In this document: piece by piece, positions 21,853-32,195 of the stretch
Position numbering within the stretch: the stretch's first letter is position 1
How the letters are laid out: each line of letters begins with the position of its first letter
Source: Sclerotiophoma versabilis
Lineage: Eukaryota > Ascomycota > Dothideomycetes > Pleosporales > Didymellaceae
Assembly: GCA_012274445.1 (NCBI GenBank)
Contig: JAAROD010000054.1
Coordinates: forward strand, 682,001-746,000
Direction of reading: 5' to 3'
Length of the DNA stretch: 64,000 bases
Notes under the pieces: model-generated
The model's database searches: none
Told to the model about the DNA's origin: nothing
What the model saw: the letters and a program-made list of their open reading frames with translations, nothing else
Position numbers and translations under genes: made by a program

Positions 21853-23810
21853 TTTTCTTTGTTACCCTTGAACACAACAAAGCGTCCGAGCTGCTCCGGT
21901 CTGCGCAGCATAACTAGTAGATAAAGAGCTCTTTGAAGCAATGTTTGCTTGGATCAGTATGACTAAAATTAGTTGCCTAACAACGATACAATTCTGAATT
22001 TTTTACTTCGAACCTACTGCAACAATCGTAATGCCCAGAGCACTCCAGAGAACATTACAGCGTGAACGACCACGCATCGCGCAAGGTTTGTCGAGAACAT
22101 GGTCAATCAATTGTGTCAAAAATCATATCCACTCCAGTAAGCAATGGCAAGGCTCCTGAGCATACATGGCACGCAGTCTCCAGGAGTTCAGCGGTAGCCT
22201 CCATGAGAACAGATTCTCCGTTCGCCCGATGCAGCCACTGTCACTAATCTAGCCTACATGGCCATTTCTCCCCTGGTTCGTTATGCTGCCGGATCCAGTT
22301 CCAGAGCCGTAGAAGATGGAGTAGGCTCTAAAGAGTATAACGGCGATAAAACCTGTTCAGTCTGTTTTCCAGCCCTCTCGGTCGTCCGACATGGCGGTTT
22401 AGGTTCTAAGCTGTGCTAATGTCATTGATGAGACGTCGAATCTTGCGTTAAGCTAGAGCTTAACGCGCTTTAGCCACATTGACGGTCGGTACGTGATACA
22501 GAGTAGTAGGAGAGAGCGATATTCGACAATTGAGGTTTGTTGGACATCTAAGGCCTGTCCAACCGGGGAACAAATTTTTCTAAGATGTTGTCAAAAAGTT
22601 TTCCATTCTTTAGGTCTTTGTTTGTTTGTAGTTCCAACCCAGCTTTTTTTTTTGTCACCTTAATCTGATGGTCATGATTTCTTGGAGATGTGTGCTTTGA
22701 TAGAATGACTATCGAGTTCCACAGAAAGCCTTGCCCATCATTGTTGGCCACTTAACAATTGGACTTGGGAAGCAAGAATATGGTTTTGTCAATACAACCT
22801 ATCGTGGTACATTCAGATCTCAATCTCATGCTTTTTCATCTGGAGAGCTTTGGGTAATGGGGCGAGATAGCGCGAGATTAAGATAGAGATGGAATCTTTT
22901 GCCGGGCCATGATTGCAAATTTCGATTTTTCGGTCAATGCAATGGTTGTTGTCATGCCCATGTCGAAGAAAAAGACTTCATATGGTTCTCTGCAGAAAGA
23001 CGGGTAAAGTTGTCATAGTGAACCGACATGGCTCTCAACCAGTCAAAGAGCCAACCCAAACTTCAGACCCAAAAAAGACGGCGTTAATAAGAGGAACGAT
23101 ATCTGTAGAGAAGAAAATGTTAGGAAAGAGCGGAGAATTCTGGAAACAAACTACACGTGACTGCACGCCTGCCTGGCGATCCTGGACGACAGGTTACTAG
23201 CCAAGGAGCTTTTTGGACATAGATCAGTGCTCGCAGATTGATGGTGTCAGTGCATCTCCTTTGAGGTTGCGGCGAGATTTCGAAGCAATTACGACTGTTG
23301 TCGTGTTCTTGCCCGTGTCGAAAAGTATACACGACGCCTGTGATGCTGTTTCATACTGTTTCGAATCGAGAGGAGATCATGGCTTTCCCCTGCTTGCTTG
23401 AATGTAGAATCGTCTCCATGTTCCAAAATGCCTGACATATCCTTACGAAACATGCCGGAGACTCGGTCGTTGAAGCTGCCCAAATGGCATGATGAAGGTT
23501 TTAAGAGATTGCTTCGGTGTTAGGACTGTAAATCGACCCCGTTTGAAGTTGAGAGTGCAACTCTGTATTTTGGGGGATCGAGCAGTACTCCAGCGCAGAT
23601 AGATCAAGTCGAGGTAGGATGAGGAAGTGCAGCTCATCTCGCTTGAGGGAGCTGATCGGTGTTTTGGGCGCCGAACACTGGAAACAGCTTCCACACCACT
23701 CAGCTCGAGACACAACCCCACCAGCGCATGTGCACCCATAGTTCCTAATAAAGGTACCTTGACCACCTGCCACGCACGCGACCTGGCACTTACTTCAACC
23801 TTGCAGCACC
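21853..23810. other. Intergenic, about 2 kb without a gene
   Basis: AT-richer sequence with short homopolymer runs and no frame that combines length with a domain. It contains one perfect 10-bp-arm inverted repeat (22445-22466). The last few hundred bases are the upstream region of the Mso1-like gene. Confidence 0.45.
22445..22466. repeat. Perfect inverted repeat, 10-bp arms
   Basis: The arm GCGTTAAGCT is followed by a two-base spacer AG and then AGCTTAACGC, its exact reverse complement. It stands in gene-free DNA. It could be a protein-binding site or a relic of a small mobile element; neither is shown. Confidence 0.6.
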
Positions 23811-24650
23811 ATGTCGTCGTACCTGAACAACCTCCTCACCAATACTACGTCACGGTACACCAACCTACGCCGACAGCTACTCTCGGACGAGAACGACGGC
23901 GACACAGAAGAAGATTCACACATTTCTCGAGTCCTTCGCGCGTACTACACAGAGAAGGGCCGCCCATTCCCACAATGGCTACCACCTGACCCACGAGCCC
24001 CGCAACCGCAGCCGGCGCAACAATTTGTATCCTCAGCAGGGCGACAGCAGGCTCAGGCTGCGCCCATAGGACGCGGAGGAGGACTGAGCGACCTATGGGA
24101 CAACCCGGCACCGCAGCAACAGGCACAGCAGCCTGTATCATTGCGCCGCGGCGTAGGAGCAGGAGCAGGAGCAGGGGCACGACCGCTTCAGGGGCGCATG
24201 GGCAGTTCCTTGACGCCAGAGCCTCAGGGTCAGGGCAGGCCATTGCCGAGCCAAAGAGCTGGAAGCTACCAGAGCTCAGTGGCAGTAGGGGGACGTGCAG
24301 GCGCTGACCCTTCCCCACCACCGAGCGCAGGATCAGGCACAACAGCACAGGAGAGACTCAAGCAGCGCCTGTGGGGGTCAGGGAGGTCAACAAGCCCGGC
24401 ACAAAGCACATCATCTGTGGGCTCAGGGCCACCAGCAAGAGGCTCCTACGAACGACCTGCACCAGGTGGCCGACCACCTTACCCAGATGAGCGTAGCTAC
24501 TCAGCTAGCAGCGGTGGAGGAGGAAGACAGCAAGCCTCATCTGGAGATTACGATCCATACGCACCTGGAAGCTACGGCGGCGGCACACCACAGCGTGGTC
24601 AACCAGGAGGTGGGCGCATTGGTTTGCCGAGCGGACCACGCATGCGTTGA
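23811..24650 (+). CDS. Mso1-like Sec1-binding exocytosis protein
   Basis: A 279-residue single-exon gene. The first 65 residues match the Sec1-binding region of Mso1 as seen in filamentous fungi: a hydrophobic/basic start SSYLNNLLTNTTSRYTNLRRQLL, an acidic NDGDTEEDSHISRVLRAYY, then TEKGRPFPQWLPPDP. In yeast, Mso1 binds the SM protein Sec1 and the plasma-membrane SNARE complex at sites of exocytosis. The remainder is Gly/Pro/Gln/Ser-rich and likely disordered, with AGAGAGA repeats, a short conserved-looking helix AQERLKQRLWGSG near residue 180, and a C-terminal Gly-rich PSGPRMR. The neighbouring Gyp7-type Rab GAP also acts in membrane traffic, though fungal neighbours are not operons. The domain match is from recall of the family. 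Confidence 0.8.
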   Translation: MSSYLNNLLTNTTSRYTNLRRQLLSDENDGDTEEDSHISRVLRAYYTEKGRPFPQWLPPDPRAPQPQPAQQFVSSAGRQQAQAAPIGRGGGLSDLWDNPAPQQQAQQPVSLRRGVGAGAGAGARPLQGRMGSSLTPEPQGQGRPLPSQRAGSYQSSVAVGGRAGADPSPPPSAGSGTTAQERLKQRLWGSGRSTSPAQSTSSVGSGPPARGSYERPAPGGRPPYPDERSYSASSGGGGRQQASSGDYDPYAPGSYGGGTPQRGQPGGGRIGLPSGPRMR

Positions 24651-25094
24651 GCTTCTTTGTATATATAGCACTGGCGCACTTGGGGTTGCAGGGCATTCAC
24701 GGTTTCGGATGTTGCATAGTCTGCGACTTCGCAGCATGGTGTTAGGGTTTTTTTGCAGAGTACACAGCTGCTTCACACCGGCTATACGTAGCGAGCAATA
24801 CACGATACACGCAAACTCGCACACCTCAGTGCCAGAGCACTCGACGTAACTTTGCATAGGCGTAGATCTTGATTGCACACGCGTTCCCTGTGTGCGCCAC
24901 ACAAGCAACGTCATGTCCCGCTGACTAGCTGCGGAGCTCGCTGCTACCTACAGCAGCAGCCACTTTCATGTGCTCTTGCCCCATGAGTTGTGTCACCCCT
25001 GAAACACGACAATATACTCTCAGGACGCACTTCTGAACTCTCAAAACGTTACACACGCCCATATTGGCGGTTGTTGCAGTCTACTTGCCCCGCT
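24651..25094. other. Intergenic
   Basis: 3' flank of the Mso1-like gene and 5' flank of the Gyp7-like gene. It is CA-rich near 24760-24850. No gene is seen. Confidence 0.5.
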
Positions 25095-27774
25095 ATGGCC
25101 TCTCCGGCACCACAGAGCCCGCCCTCGCCGTCCGCCTCGTTCTATGATGTGAGCGACGATGATGAGGGCGAGTACAACACCATAAGACACACTGAAAGCG
25201 GGAAAGGCGTGAAGCTACTGTATACTAAGAGCAAAGTGCGTCAACCGTGTCCATGGCGATTTGTGGCGTGAGGACTGACCCGACATGCGCAGGTATACGT
25301 CCACCCCTCACCTTCTGCCAAAGACAACATCCCAGGCTTCATAGCACTCATACAACAGAAGTCGCCCAAGAACACAAACGATGCGCGCCCCACTTCTTCT
25401 TCGTCTTCGAAAAGCGTCACCTCGTCGTCTCTCCTCCTTGCCTGGATGCCAGAGTCTGCTTTGGGTGATGCCTACGATACATACGTGAAAGTCGACCTTT
25501 CGGATTCGTCCTCTCCTCCCAAAACCTCATACCTCGTTCCCCCGCCGCCGACTACATCTTCACATACCGTCACACCCGGCTATGCGTTTGCTATTCCCGT
25601 GAGCGAGATATACTCCCTGTTGGTACGACCACCGAGTCTAGGATGGTGGTTCGGCAGCGTCGTGGTAAACACACGCGCAGGCGACAGCTTCCCTGCGCTC
25701 TTCTTCCACGATAGCGAATGTCAGTCCACAATCTTGCAAAGGAAGAAACTCGCAAGGGAAACCTTCGACCCCTTCGGCGACGGCGGTGGTATGTTCTGGG
25801 GCGGCGACGAGGTCCTGCGATGGTTGAAGCGATACGTGACAGTCGAACGATCCGGTGCTGATCCTAGCATATACCTCGTCGAACCCACCGAAGACGACAA
25901 GCAATCCTTTGGCAAGAACGCGCCAGCATCAGCGAAGAAAGACAAAGACGGCGAAGGTTCTTCGGCACAGACACCAGGCAAGCGGGATGGTGGAATGGAC
26001 CCTGTCACAAAGGCTCTGAAGGAGGCAAGATGGAATATTCTCGAGAAGCTCAGTCAGGTCACGACGTTCACGAGGAAGACGGCTCAGGCTGTAGCCGACA
26101 ACCCCAAGATACCCCCTCAGGTTAGGCGCCTGATCCAAAACCCAGAGGTACAGACCCTACAAGACGAGTTCGATAGCGCACGCATATATCTGGCCAGGTG
26201 GGCTATGGGCATTGCTGAGCAAAGCGAGCGAGAACGAAATCAGAGGATATGGACCGCCAAGGATGTCCTGGCAATGGAGCAAGGCGATCTCGGTGATTTT
26301 GAGATTCTGGACATGGACAAGATGACTATGGCAGATCGGAGGAAGCCAGTCACATTGCAAGAGTGGAATGGTTTCTTCGACAACACTGGTCGACTGCAGC
26401 TGACCCCAGACGAGGTCAAGGAACGGATATTCCACGGTGGCCTTCACCCGGATGATGGCGTGCGAAAAGAGGCATGGCTCTTCCTTCTAGGTGTCTACGA
26501 CTGGGACAGTAATGGGGAAGAGCGCCGCGCGAACATCAACAGCCGTCGAGACGAGTACATTCGGCTGAAGGGTGCATGGTGGGAGCGAATGATTGAGGGC
26601 CACCAAAACGAAGAGCAAGCGGAATGGTGGAAGGAACAGAAGAACCGCATAGGTATGTGCTACTGAACTCCACGACATACATCCAGTATTTGGCTGACTT
26701 GTCCCCATTCGATGGGGTGCGATCAATAGAGAAGGATGTGCACCGAACAGATCGTACTATTCCAATCTTCGAAGGAGAGGACATCCCTCACCCTGATCCC
26801 GACTCGCCGTTCGCTGATGTCGGTACCAACGTGCATCTCGAACAGATGAAGGATATGCTCCTCACCTACAATGAGTACAACAAGGATCTCGGCTACGTTC
26901 AGGGCATGAGCGATTTACTGGCACCGATCTATGCAGTCATGCAGGATGATGCGATTGCCTTCTGGGGCTTTGTTGGGTTTATGGACCGAATGGTAAATTC
27001 CCTTCCTGTGATGAGAAGGCGAAACTGATGGATTTGTAGGAACGAAACTTCCTTCGCGATCAGTCTGGCATGCGCAAGCAGCTCATGACTCTCGACCACC
27101 TTGTGCAGCTCATGGACCCTAAGCTCTATCTCCACCTCCAGTCCGCCGACTCTACAAACTTCTTTTTCTTCTTCCGCATGCTGCTTGTTTGGTACAAGCG
27201 CGAGTTTGAGTGGGCAGACATTCTACGCCTGTGGGAATCGCTATGGACCGACTACTACAGCAGCAACTTCCACATCTTCATTGCACTTGCAATTCTGGAG
27301 AAGCATCGAGATGTCATAATGGCACATTTGAAACACTTTGATGAAGTGCTCAAATATGGTAAGTCACAGTTCTCGGCGTTTGCGTTAAATAGCTTCACTA
27401 ACTCAACAACAGTAAACGAACTGTCCGGCACTATGGACCTTGAGTCTACACTTGTGCGAGCCGAGTCCCTCTTTCGTCGATTCCAAAGAACCGTTGAAAC
27501 AGTCGACAAAAAGTGCAACTTCCCTTCTGCCCCGCAGGCGAGGCAGAGGAAGCAAGCAGCCGTAATAGCTTCAGGACCGGGCCCTATGCCTAAATTCCAA
27601 GACTCCAACGCGCAGGCTTCGTCGTCTGGCACTGACAAAGGCAAGCAAGCAAGTACGGAAGACGGCGCAGAGGCCAAAGTCATCAGCCCAGAGCTTCGAA
27701 GCTTACTAAGTAAGAAAGTGGAGGTCCTTGCTAAAGAGGAGCTCGTCAACAAGGGCGGTGGTGGTGGGTCATAA
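25095..27774 (+). CDS. GYP7: Rab GTPase-activating protein, Gyp7 type (TBC domain)
   Basis: Exons 25095-25235, 25293-26652, 26730-26992, 27040-27358 and 27413-27774 give 814 residues. Gyp7 stimulates GTP hydrolysis on vacuolar and endosomal Rabs such as Ypt7. The N-terminal half holds the Gyp7-specific region: a VKLLYTKSKVYVHPSP motif split across intron 1, then SLLLAWMPE. The TBC domain begins around IFHGGLHPDDGVRKEAWLFLLG (about 430). The arginine finger I-x-x-D-x-x-R lies at 500-506 (IEKDVHR), created by splicing exons 2 and 3. The glutamine finger YVQG is at 556-559. Next come IYAVMQDDAIAFWGF, a phenylalanine run in TNFFFFFRMLLVWYKREF, and WESLWTDYYSSNFHIF. Both catalytic fingers are present, so it should be active. 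The tail is low complexity. Confidence 0.93.
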
Positions 27775-28168
27775 GGCTGACTAACATCACCAACGTTTAC
27801 CTTGCACCAGATTGTTTGGCGTTTGGATCAGCTGTGAATATTGATACACTTTAGGAGTTTAGGTGTTGGTCACGCCCATGGTGCGTTGGTATTAACGATG
27901 GTTTGCTCCTTCTCTCTTCTCAAATCTTGACATCATTGGTAACAGAACCCTGTTCACATACCTCCCTTCACAGCCAAGTGCTCATCGACGCTGTACTGAT
28001 GATTGACGCTTTTGATACGTTCTTGCAAAGCAGCAGTAATGTTCTACGTTTGGTCGAAATGCGATTTAAGGGTCCTTAGGCGTTCTCCCTTCACGTTCGC
28101 TTTGCCAACATAACAGGTCTCTTCGATGGTCCATCTATCACTCTCCTTCACTTGTGAAACGGTGCTCC
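27775..28168. other. Intergenic
   Basis: Short spacer between two plus-strand genes. No feature was recognised beyond the flanks. Confidence 0.5.
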
Positions 28169-30346
28169 ATGGAATACATCAGGCGCTTCCTCGAACACCC
28201 TTCCAAGTCGTCACCACATGTCCCACCGCAACGTGCAGCTTCTCAACCTTGGGCACAACGCTTTCGAAAGCTATACCCGATCAGCCAGCATCCACCTGGT
28301 CTGGGCGTGCCACTCAACGCAAATCGAGACAATCAACATACACAGTCTCACCGCAGGCGCAAGCACCACCATCACCGTCACAAGATGTCACCCTTCTCAG
28401 GCCCATGGTCGCGCGATCTGGCCACTCTTAAGAAATCCATCTCCTCGATCCCTTCAGGCCACAAGTCTTCGTTCGCTTGCGCGTCAAGCGATACGCTCGA
28501 TGTATTCTGTGATCCTGAGGCTCTTCATGTCTGGGAGACGGACAGCGACATCGATAGCATGTTGCAGTTGACCAGTGTCCTTGCGAAGCTATGCGATCTT
28601 GGTGTCCGAGAGTCCAAAGATGTCGCCAAGGGCATGAAAGGTGGCATGGTCATCATTGCAAGAGAGGACAGGAGTAGGGGTCACTTCGGAAGACTGTGTG
28701 AACTTGTCGAGCATCTCACCGGCGAAACGGGTAGCAGGCACCTCGAAGGCACAGCATGCTCTTACGCAAACGCGAGCATCGTTGTGGTACGTGGGTGGAG
28801 CTACCGCCCCGGTAGCAGCGACCCTGGAAGCCCTGACATGGAGAGAGTGGTCAAGCGTGTGAGTACCACACTCCAGCATGTACTCTCTGCTTCGAAAACG
28901 CACAAGATCGTCTGGCACCATGGCGCGGTTGTTGGGCCACTGCTGTCTTTTATCAACACTGCGACATCCTTCCTACGCAATGCTGTCGTGGGAATAAGTG
29001 TCACGGACTCACTCCATCTTGCGACAAGCATCAAGCCTTCTACAGCAGGCAGAAGCAACACGCTCCCGGACCTGGAACGCTTACAATGCTATGCTAAAAG
29101 GCTGGGCATCCCAGTCCTCTTTCTCGATAGCAGCACACAGAGCATCACAAGCCCGTATCTAGCAACGTACATGTACTTCTTTGCGTATTACATTCACACT
29201 TTTCTTCCCTCCTCGCTGACCAGACTTCATCTATACGCAGCGCAAGACGAGCTCGTAACCTTCGCGTTTCGAGTAAGGGGTGCGAGCGAGAAGCGCTATG
29301 ACTCAGACATTTTGAGCGTTGTAAAGAAGCACCTTGATCCTAGGAGCAAGACTTGGGCGCGTCGATGCATAGACCCACGGAGCTACGAGAGGGGGAAGTG
29401 CCAGGCTGCAGGCAAGGAGACCGAAGTGCATCATGCCGTTCAGCTCGCAGATGCACCTTTCTCGCTATCCAAGGCGTTGTATTCCGTGGGTAGTGATGGC
29501 ATCGCAGCATTTGCGCGTCTCGCTGTTGGCCCAGCAAGCCCTGCCGCAGCAGCGAAAGAAGTGTTCATTGCAGCCCCAGTCGATGTCACATTCAGCACAT
29601 CACGTTTACGTGCGCATCATCCGAGCAACTTCCATGTCTTGCTGCTGAAACAAGATGTCACCGAAGAAAACATAACGAACCGCATTCAAGGCCTGATGAT
29701 GGGTGTCCTCGAGCGTGTGCGTCAAGAGCATGGCAACCCTACCTTCAGTTCAAATGAGAAGCAGATGTGGAAAGACGTAGTCAAAGCATGTTCGTGGGCG
29801 CTGAAGGACTGCAAAGGCAAGATGCCAGACAAGATTGCTGAGAAAGTCAAGTTCGTGCAAGAAAAACTTACAAAGGGTACCTGGGGTTATGTTGTAGGCG
29901 CACCGGGCGTTGAGACCAAGGCAGTGCCTCTGGGTGCCGGTTCGGGGGCGGCGAGCGCGAATTCTGCGGCTCATGCAGCTTTCTCTGGCGCTGGAAGTGG
30001 GCTGCAGAAGGCGTATGCGCAGGGCCATGTACAGCAGCAGATGCCGATGGCGAATGGGCATGCAGGTCATGGGCAGCAGGGGATGATGAACCTACCTGTT
30101 TCTTCACCGGTAAATTACCATCCTCAGCAGCCTCAACCATACACGCAAGGTCACCAGCAGGGTGGGCAGGCCATTATGGCTCCAGCAGTGTACCATCAAG
30201 GGCAGGTGAATGCATACAAGCAAAGTCAGGCGAATGGGTACGGACACGGTGTGCCACCGCCTGCGTATGGCTATGCGCAACAGATACCAGGCGGGTATCC
30301 GCCGACACCTCAGGAAGGCTATGCACAGACAAGAAAGCAGTGGTGA
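28169..30346 (+). CDS. Uncharacterised fungal protein with Gln/Pro-rich tail
   Basis: 725 residues from ATG 28169, single exon. The open frame starts slightly upstream but only with GTG. A later ATG at 28385 (MSPFSGPWSRDL) would drop a basic His/Arg-rich leader (RRRKHHHHRHK) and is an alternative start. The body (about 80-560) looks globular, with alternating strand and helix patterns: TLDVFCDPEALHVWE, GGMVIIARED, ASIVVVRGW, HHGAVVGPLLSFI, KRLGIPVLFLDSS. An oxidoreductase- or Rossmann-like alpha/beta domain is possible, but no catalytic motif stands out. From about 585 the chain is Gly/Ala- then Gln/Pro/Tyr-rich (YHPQQPQPYTQGHQQGG), likely disordered and able to form multivalent contacts. I do not recognise the family. 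Codon use and length argue it is a real gene. Confidence 0.72.
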   Translation: MEYIRRFLEHPSKSSPHVPPQRAASQPWAQRFRKLYPISQHPPGLGVPLNANRDNQHTQSHRRRKHHHHRHKMSPFSGPWSRDLATLKKSISSIPSGHKSSFACASSDTLDVFCDPEALHVWETDSDIDSMLQLTSVLAKLCDLGVRESKDVAKGMKGGMVIIAREDRSRGHFGRLCELVEHLTGETGSRHLEGTACSYANASIVVVRGWSYRPGSSDPGSPDMERVVKRVSTTLQHVLSASKTHKIVWHHGAVVGPLLSFINTATSFLRNAVVGISVTDSLHLATSIKPSTAGRSNTLPDLERLQCYAKRLGIPVLFLDSSTQSITSPYLATYMYFFAYYIHTFLPSSLTRLHLYAAQDELVTFAFRVRGASEKRYDSDILSVVKKHLDPRSKTWARRCIDPRSYERGKCQAAGKETEVHHAVQLADAPFSLSKALYSVGSDGIAAFARLAVGPASPAAAAKEVFIAAPVDVTFSTSRLRAHHPSNFHVLLLKQDVTEENITNRIQGLMMGVLERVRQEHGNPTFSSNEKQMWKDVVKACSWALKDCKGKMPDKIAEKVKFVQEKLTKGTWGYVVGAPGVETKAVPLGAGSGAASANSAAHAAFSGAGSGLQKAYAQGHVQQQMPMANGHAGHGQQGMMNLPVSSPVNYHPQQPQPYTQGHQQGGQAIMAPAVYHQGQVNAYKQSQANGYGHGVPPPAYGYAQQIPGGYPPTPQEGYAQTRKQW

Positions 30347-30640
30347 TGGGCAGCGAGGAGTGGTAACTTTTACGGTTGAGTTGTGTGCTTCTTAGATGTG
30401 TGTCTCCCTATGTCTGTCAGATGTAGCGCAGCTGCAAGACCTCAAATGGTTAAACATTGTCCCTGTCTCATGAGGAGCACATATCGCCCTCCAGTCGTTG
30501 TGATGTTATGTTGTAGAATGGTGGAAAGAGCTCCGAGACGCAATATAATTTGACAGACGATGACCTTGCTGCCTCGGCCCCTCGCAGCGCGCCACTTAAC
30601 ATTTACGCGACGCGTCTACTCCCCTCCTCCAGCCTGCACA

Positions 30641-31925
30641 ATGCGCTTCAAAGCCCAGATACAGAACATCTCCACTTTCACAAGTGCATATCAACCCCTC
30701 ACAATACCCCAGATGCAGCTAAAATTGTACAGAACTCACCGCCTCCCTCAACTCGCTCGGTCCGCTCGCGTGGGTGAAGCTCAGCGAGGAGCAAGTATGC
30801 TTCACCATTATACCTGAGCAAGGCACACAGGTCTGGGCGTGAGTTGATATGTCTTCTCATGTGATTTTCTGCAGTGTTTCTGACTTTCTGCAGTGTTCTT
30901 TCCATCGTAAGCCCATCTTTCAATACCTCAACCTACCATCTAACACACTACCCAGGACGCCATCTTCGAGACAATCTCTGTACAGTCTGCGGCCAACAAT
31001 GTCATAAATCTCGAGGTACCGCTCACCGCGCTCAACCGAGCCCTCAAGTCGGCCTTGAACGCCACATCCGCCCAGATACGGCTTACAAAGAAGGACAACA
31101 TGCCTGTGCTGGCCCTCACCATCGTCACCACCACCTCCTCAAATTCGTACAGTGCCTTCCCTGCAGCAGGCCCGAACAACGACGACGGCTTCGACGCACC
31201 GTTTGACAATTCCTTCGGAGGAAACCGCGAGACGGTCGTCACACAAGAGATTCCTGTGCGAGTGCTCGCCCCAGACACAGTAGCCAATCTACACGAGCCA
31301 CACACTCGGGAGCCAGATGTTCACATCATATTGCCGCCGCTGATGCAATTGAAGAGTATCAGCGACAGGTTCACAAAGCTAGCTCTTGCGGATACAAAGT
31401 TAGGATCAACCACGACAGGATCAAGGACACGGCTTGAAGTTGCTGCGAACATGCATGGATGTCTCAAGATGAGCATCAAGACAGATGCTATGAGCATATC
31501 ATCTGTCTGGACAGACCTCAGCAACCCTGAACTGGATCCTGCCCAGATCGCAGGAGGCGAGGATGGACTTGCTGAACATCCCAGCACACGCATGAAGCAG
31601 TTAGGCTCTGCGGATGGCCGCAGCGAAGAGGGCTGGGCGACAGTCAGGATAGACGGGCGCGATTGGGGAAAGGTCATGGGCGTGGGGAGACTTGGTGGGA
31701 GAGTTATTGCCTGTGAGTATCAATGGCATCCGACCCGGTTTTCTGAAGGTTTGCTGACTGCTCACAGGCTTCTGCCACGAACACGCTCTAATCCTCTATG
31801 TCTACCTGCCGAACGACAGCGGCGATGATGAGTCTGTCTTGACTGTACGAGTCCAATGCCCGACCCTTGACACTCCAACAGACACTGACGCACTCCAGTA
31901 CTACGTCAGTTCGTACAGCGCCTAA
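30641..31925 (+). CDS. HUS1: Hus1/Mec3-type checkpoint clamp subunit
   Basis: Exons 30641-30683, 30733-30838, 30894-30906 (only 13 bp), 30956-31712 and 31768-31925 give 358 residues. Hus1 is one of three subunits of the 9-1-1 clamp (Rad9-Rad1-Hus1), loaded at damaged DNA to activate the checkpoint kinase. Splicing gives the classic start MRFKAQIQNISTFTKLTAS, then LAWVKLSEEQVCFTIIPE and DAIFETISVQSAANNVINLEVPLTALNRALKSAL. The C-terminal half includes CFCHEHALILYVYLP and a QYYVSSYSA end, the final strand of the PCNA-like fold. Four introns in the first 310 bp and near the 3' end explain why no single long frame covers the gene. Confidence is high because every junction keeps phase and restores the family pattern. 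Confidence 0.92.
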
Positions 31926-32195
31926 TGTAGGACTAGGTTACATGCAGACTTTTGCAAACTACGATTAGATCCTAATTCACACAATATCACACACAATTCA
32001 ATGGAAACTCCCGGTTTTTCGCTCCATGTCACAAAACGGCTTTGAGGAGTTAGGGCAATCTAGTCGAGTGGTGGGTGCCTTGAGCTATTCAGGCACCAGG
32101 TGTGGCCCAAGCTTCACTTCCCGTCTCATGGCCAACCTGAAAGGCTCAGCGTCGCACTGTCACTTAAATTAAGAAAAACTCTCGTTATACCGCGC

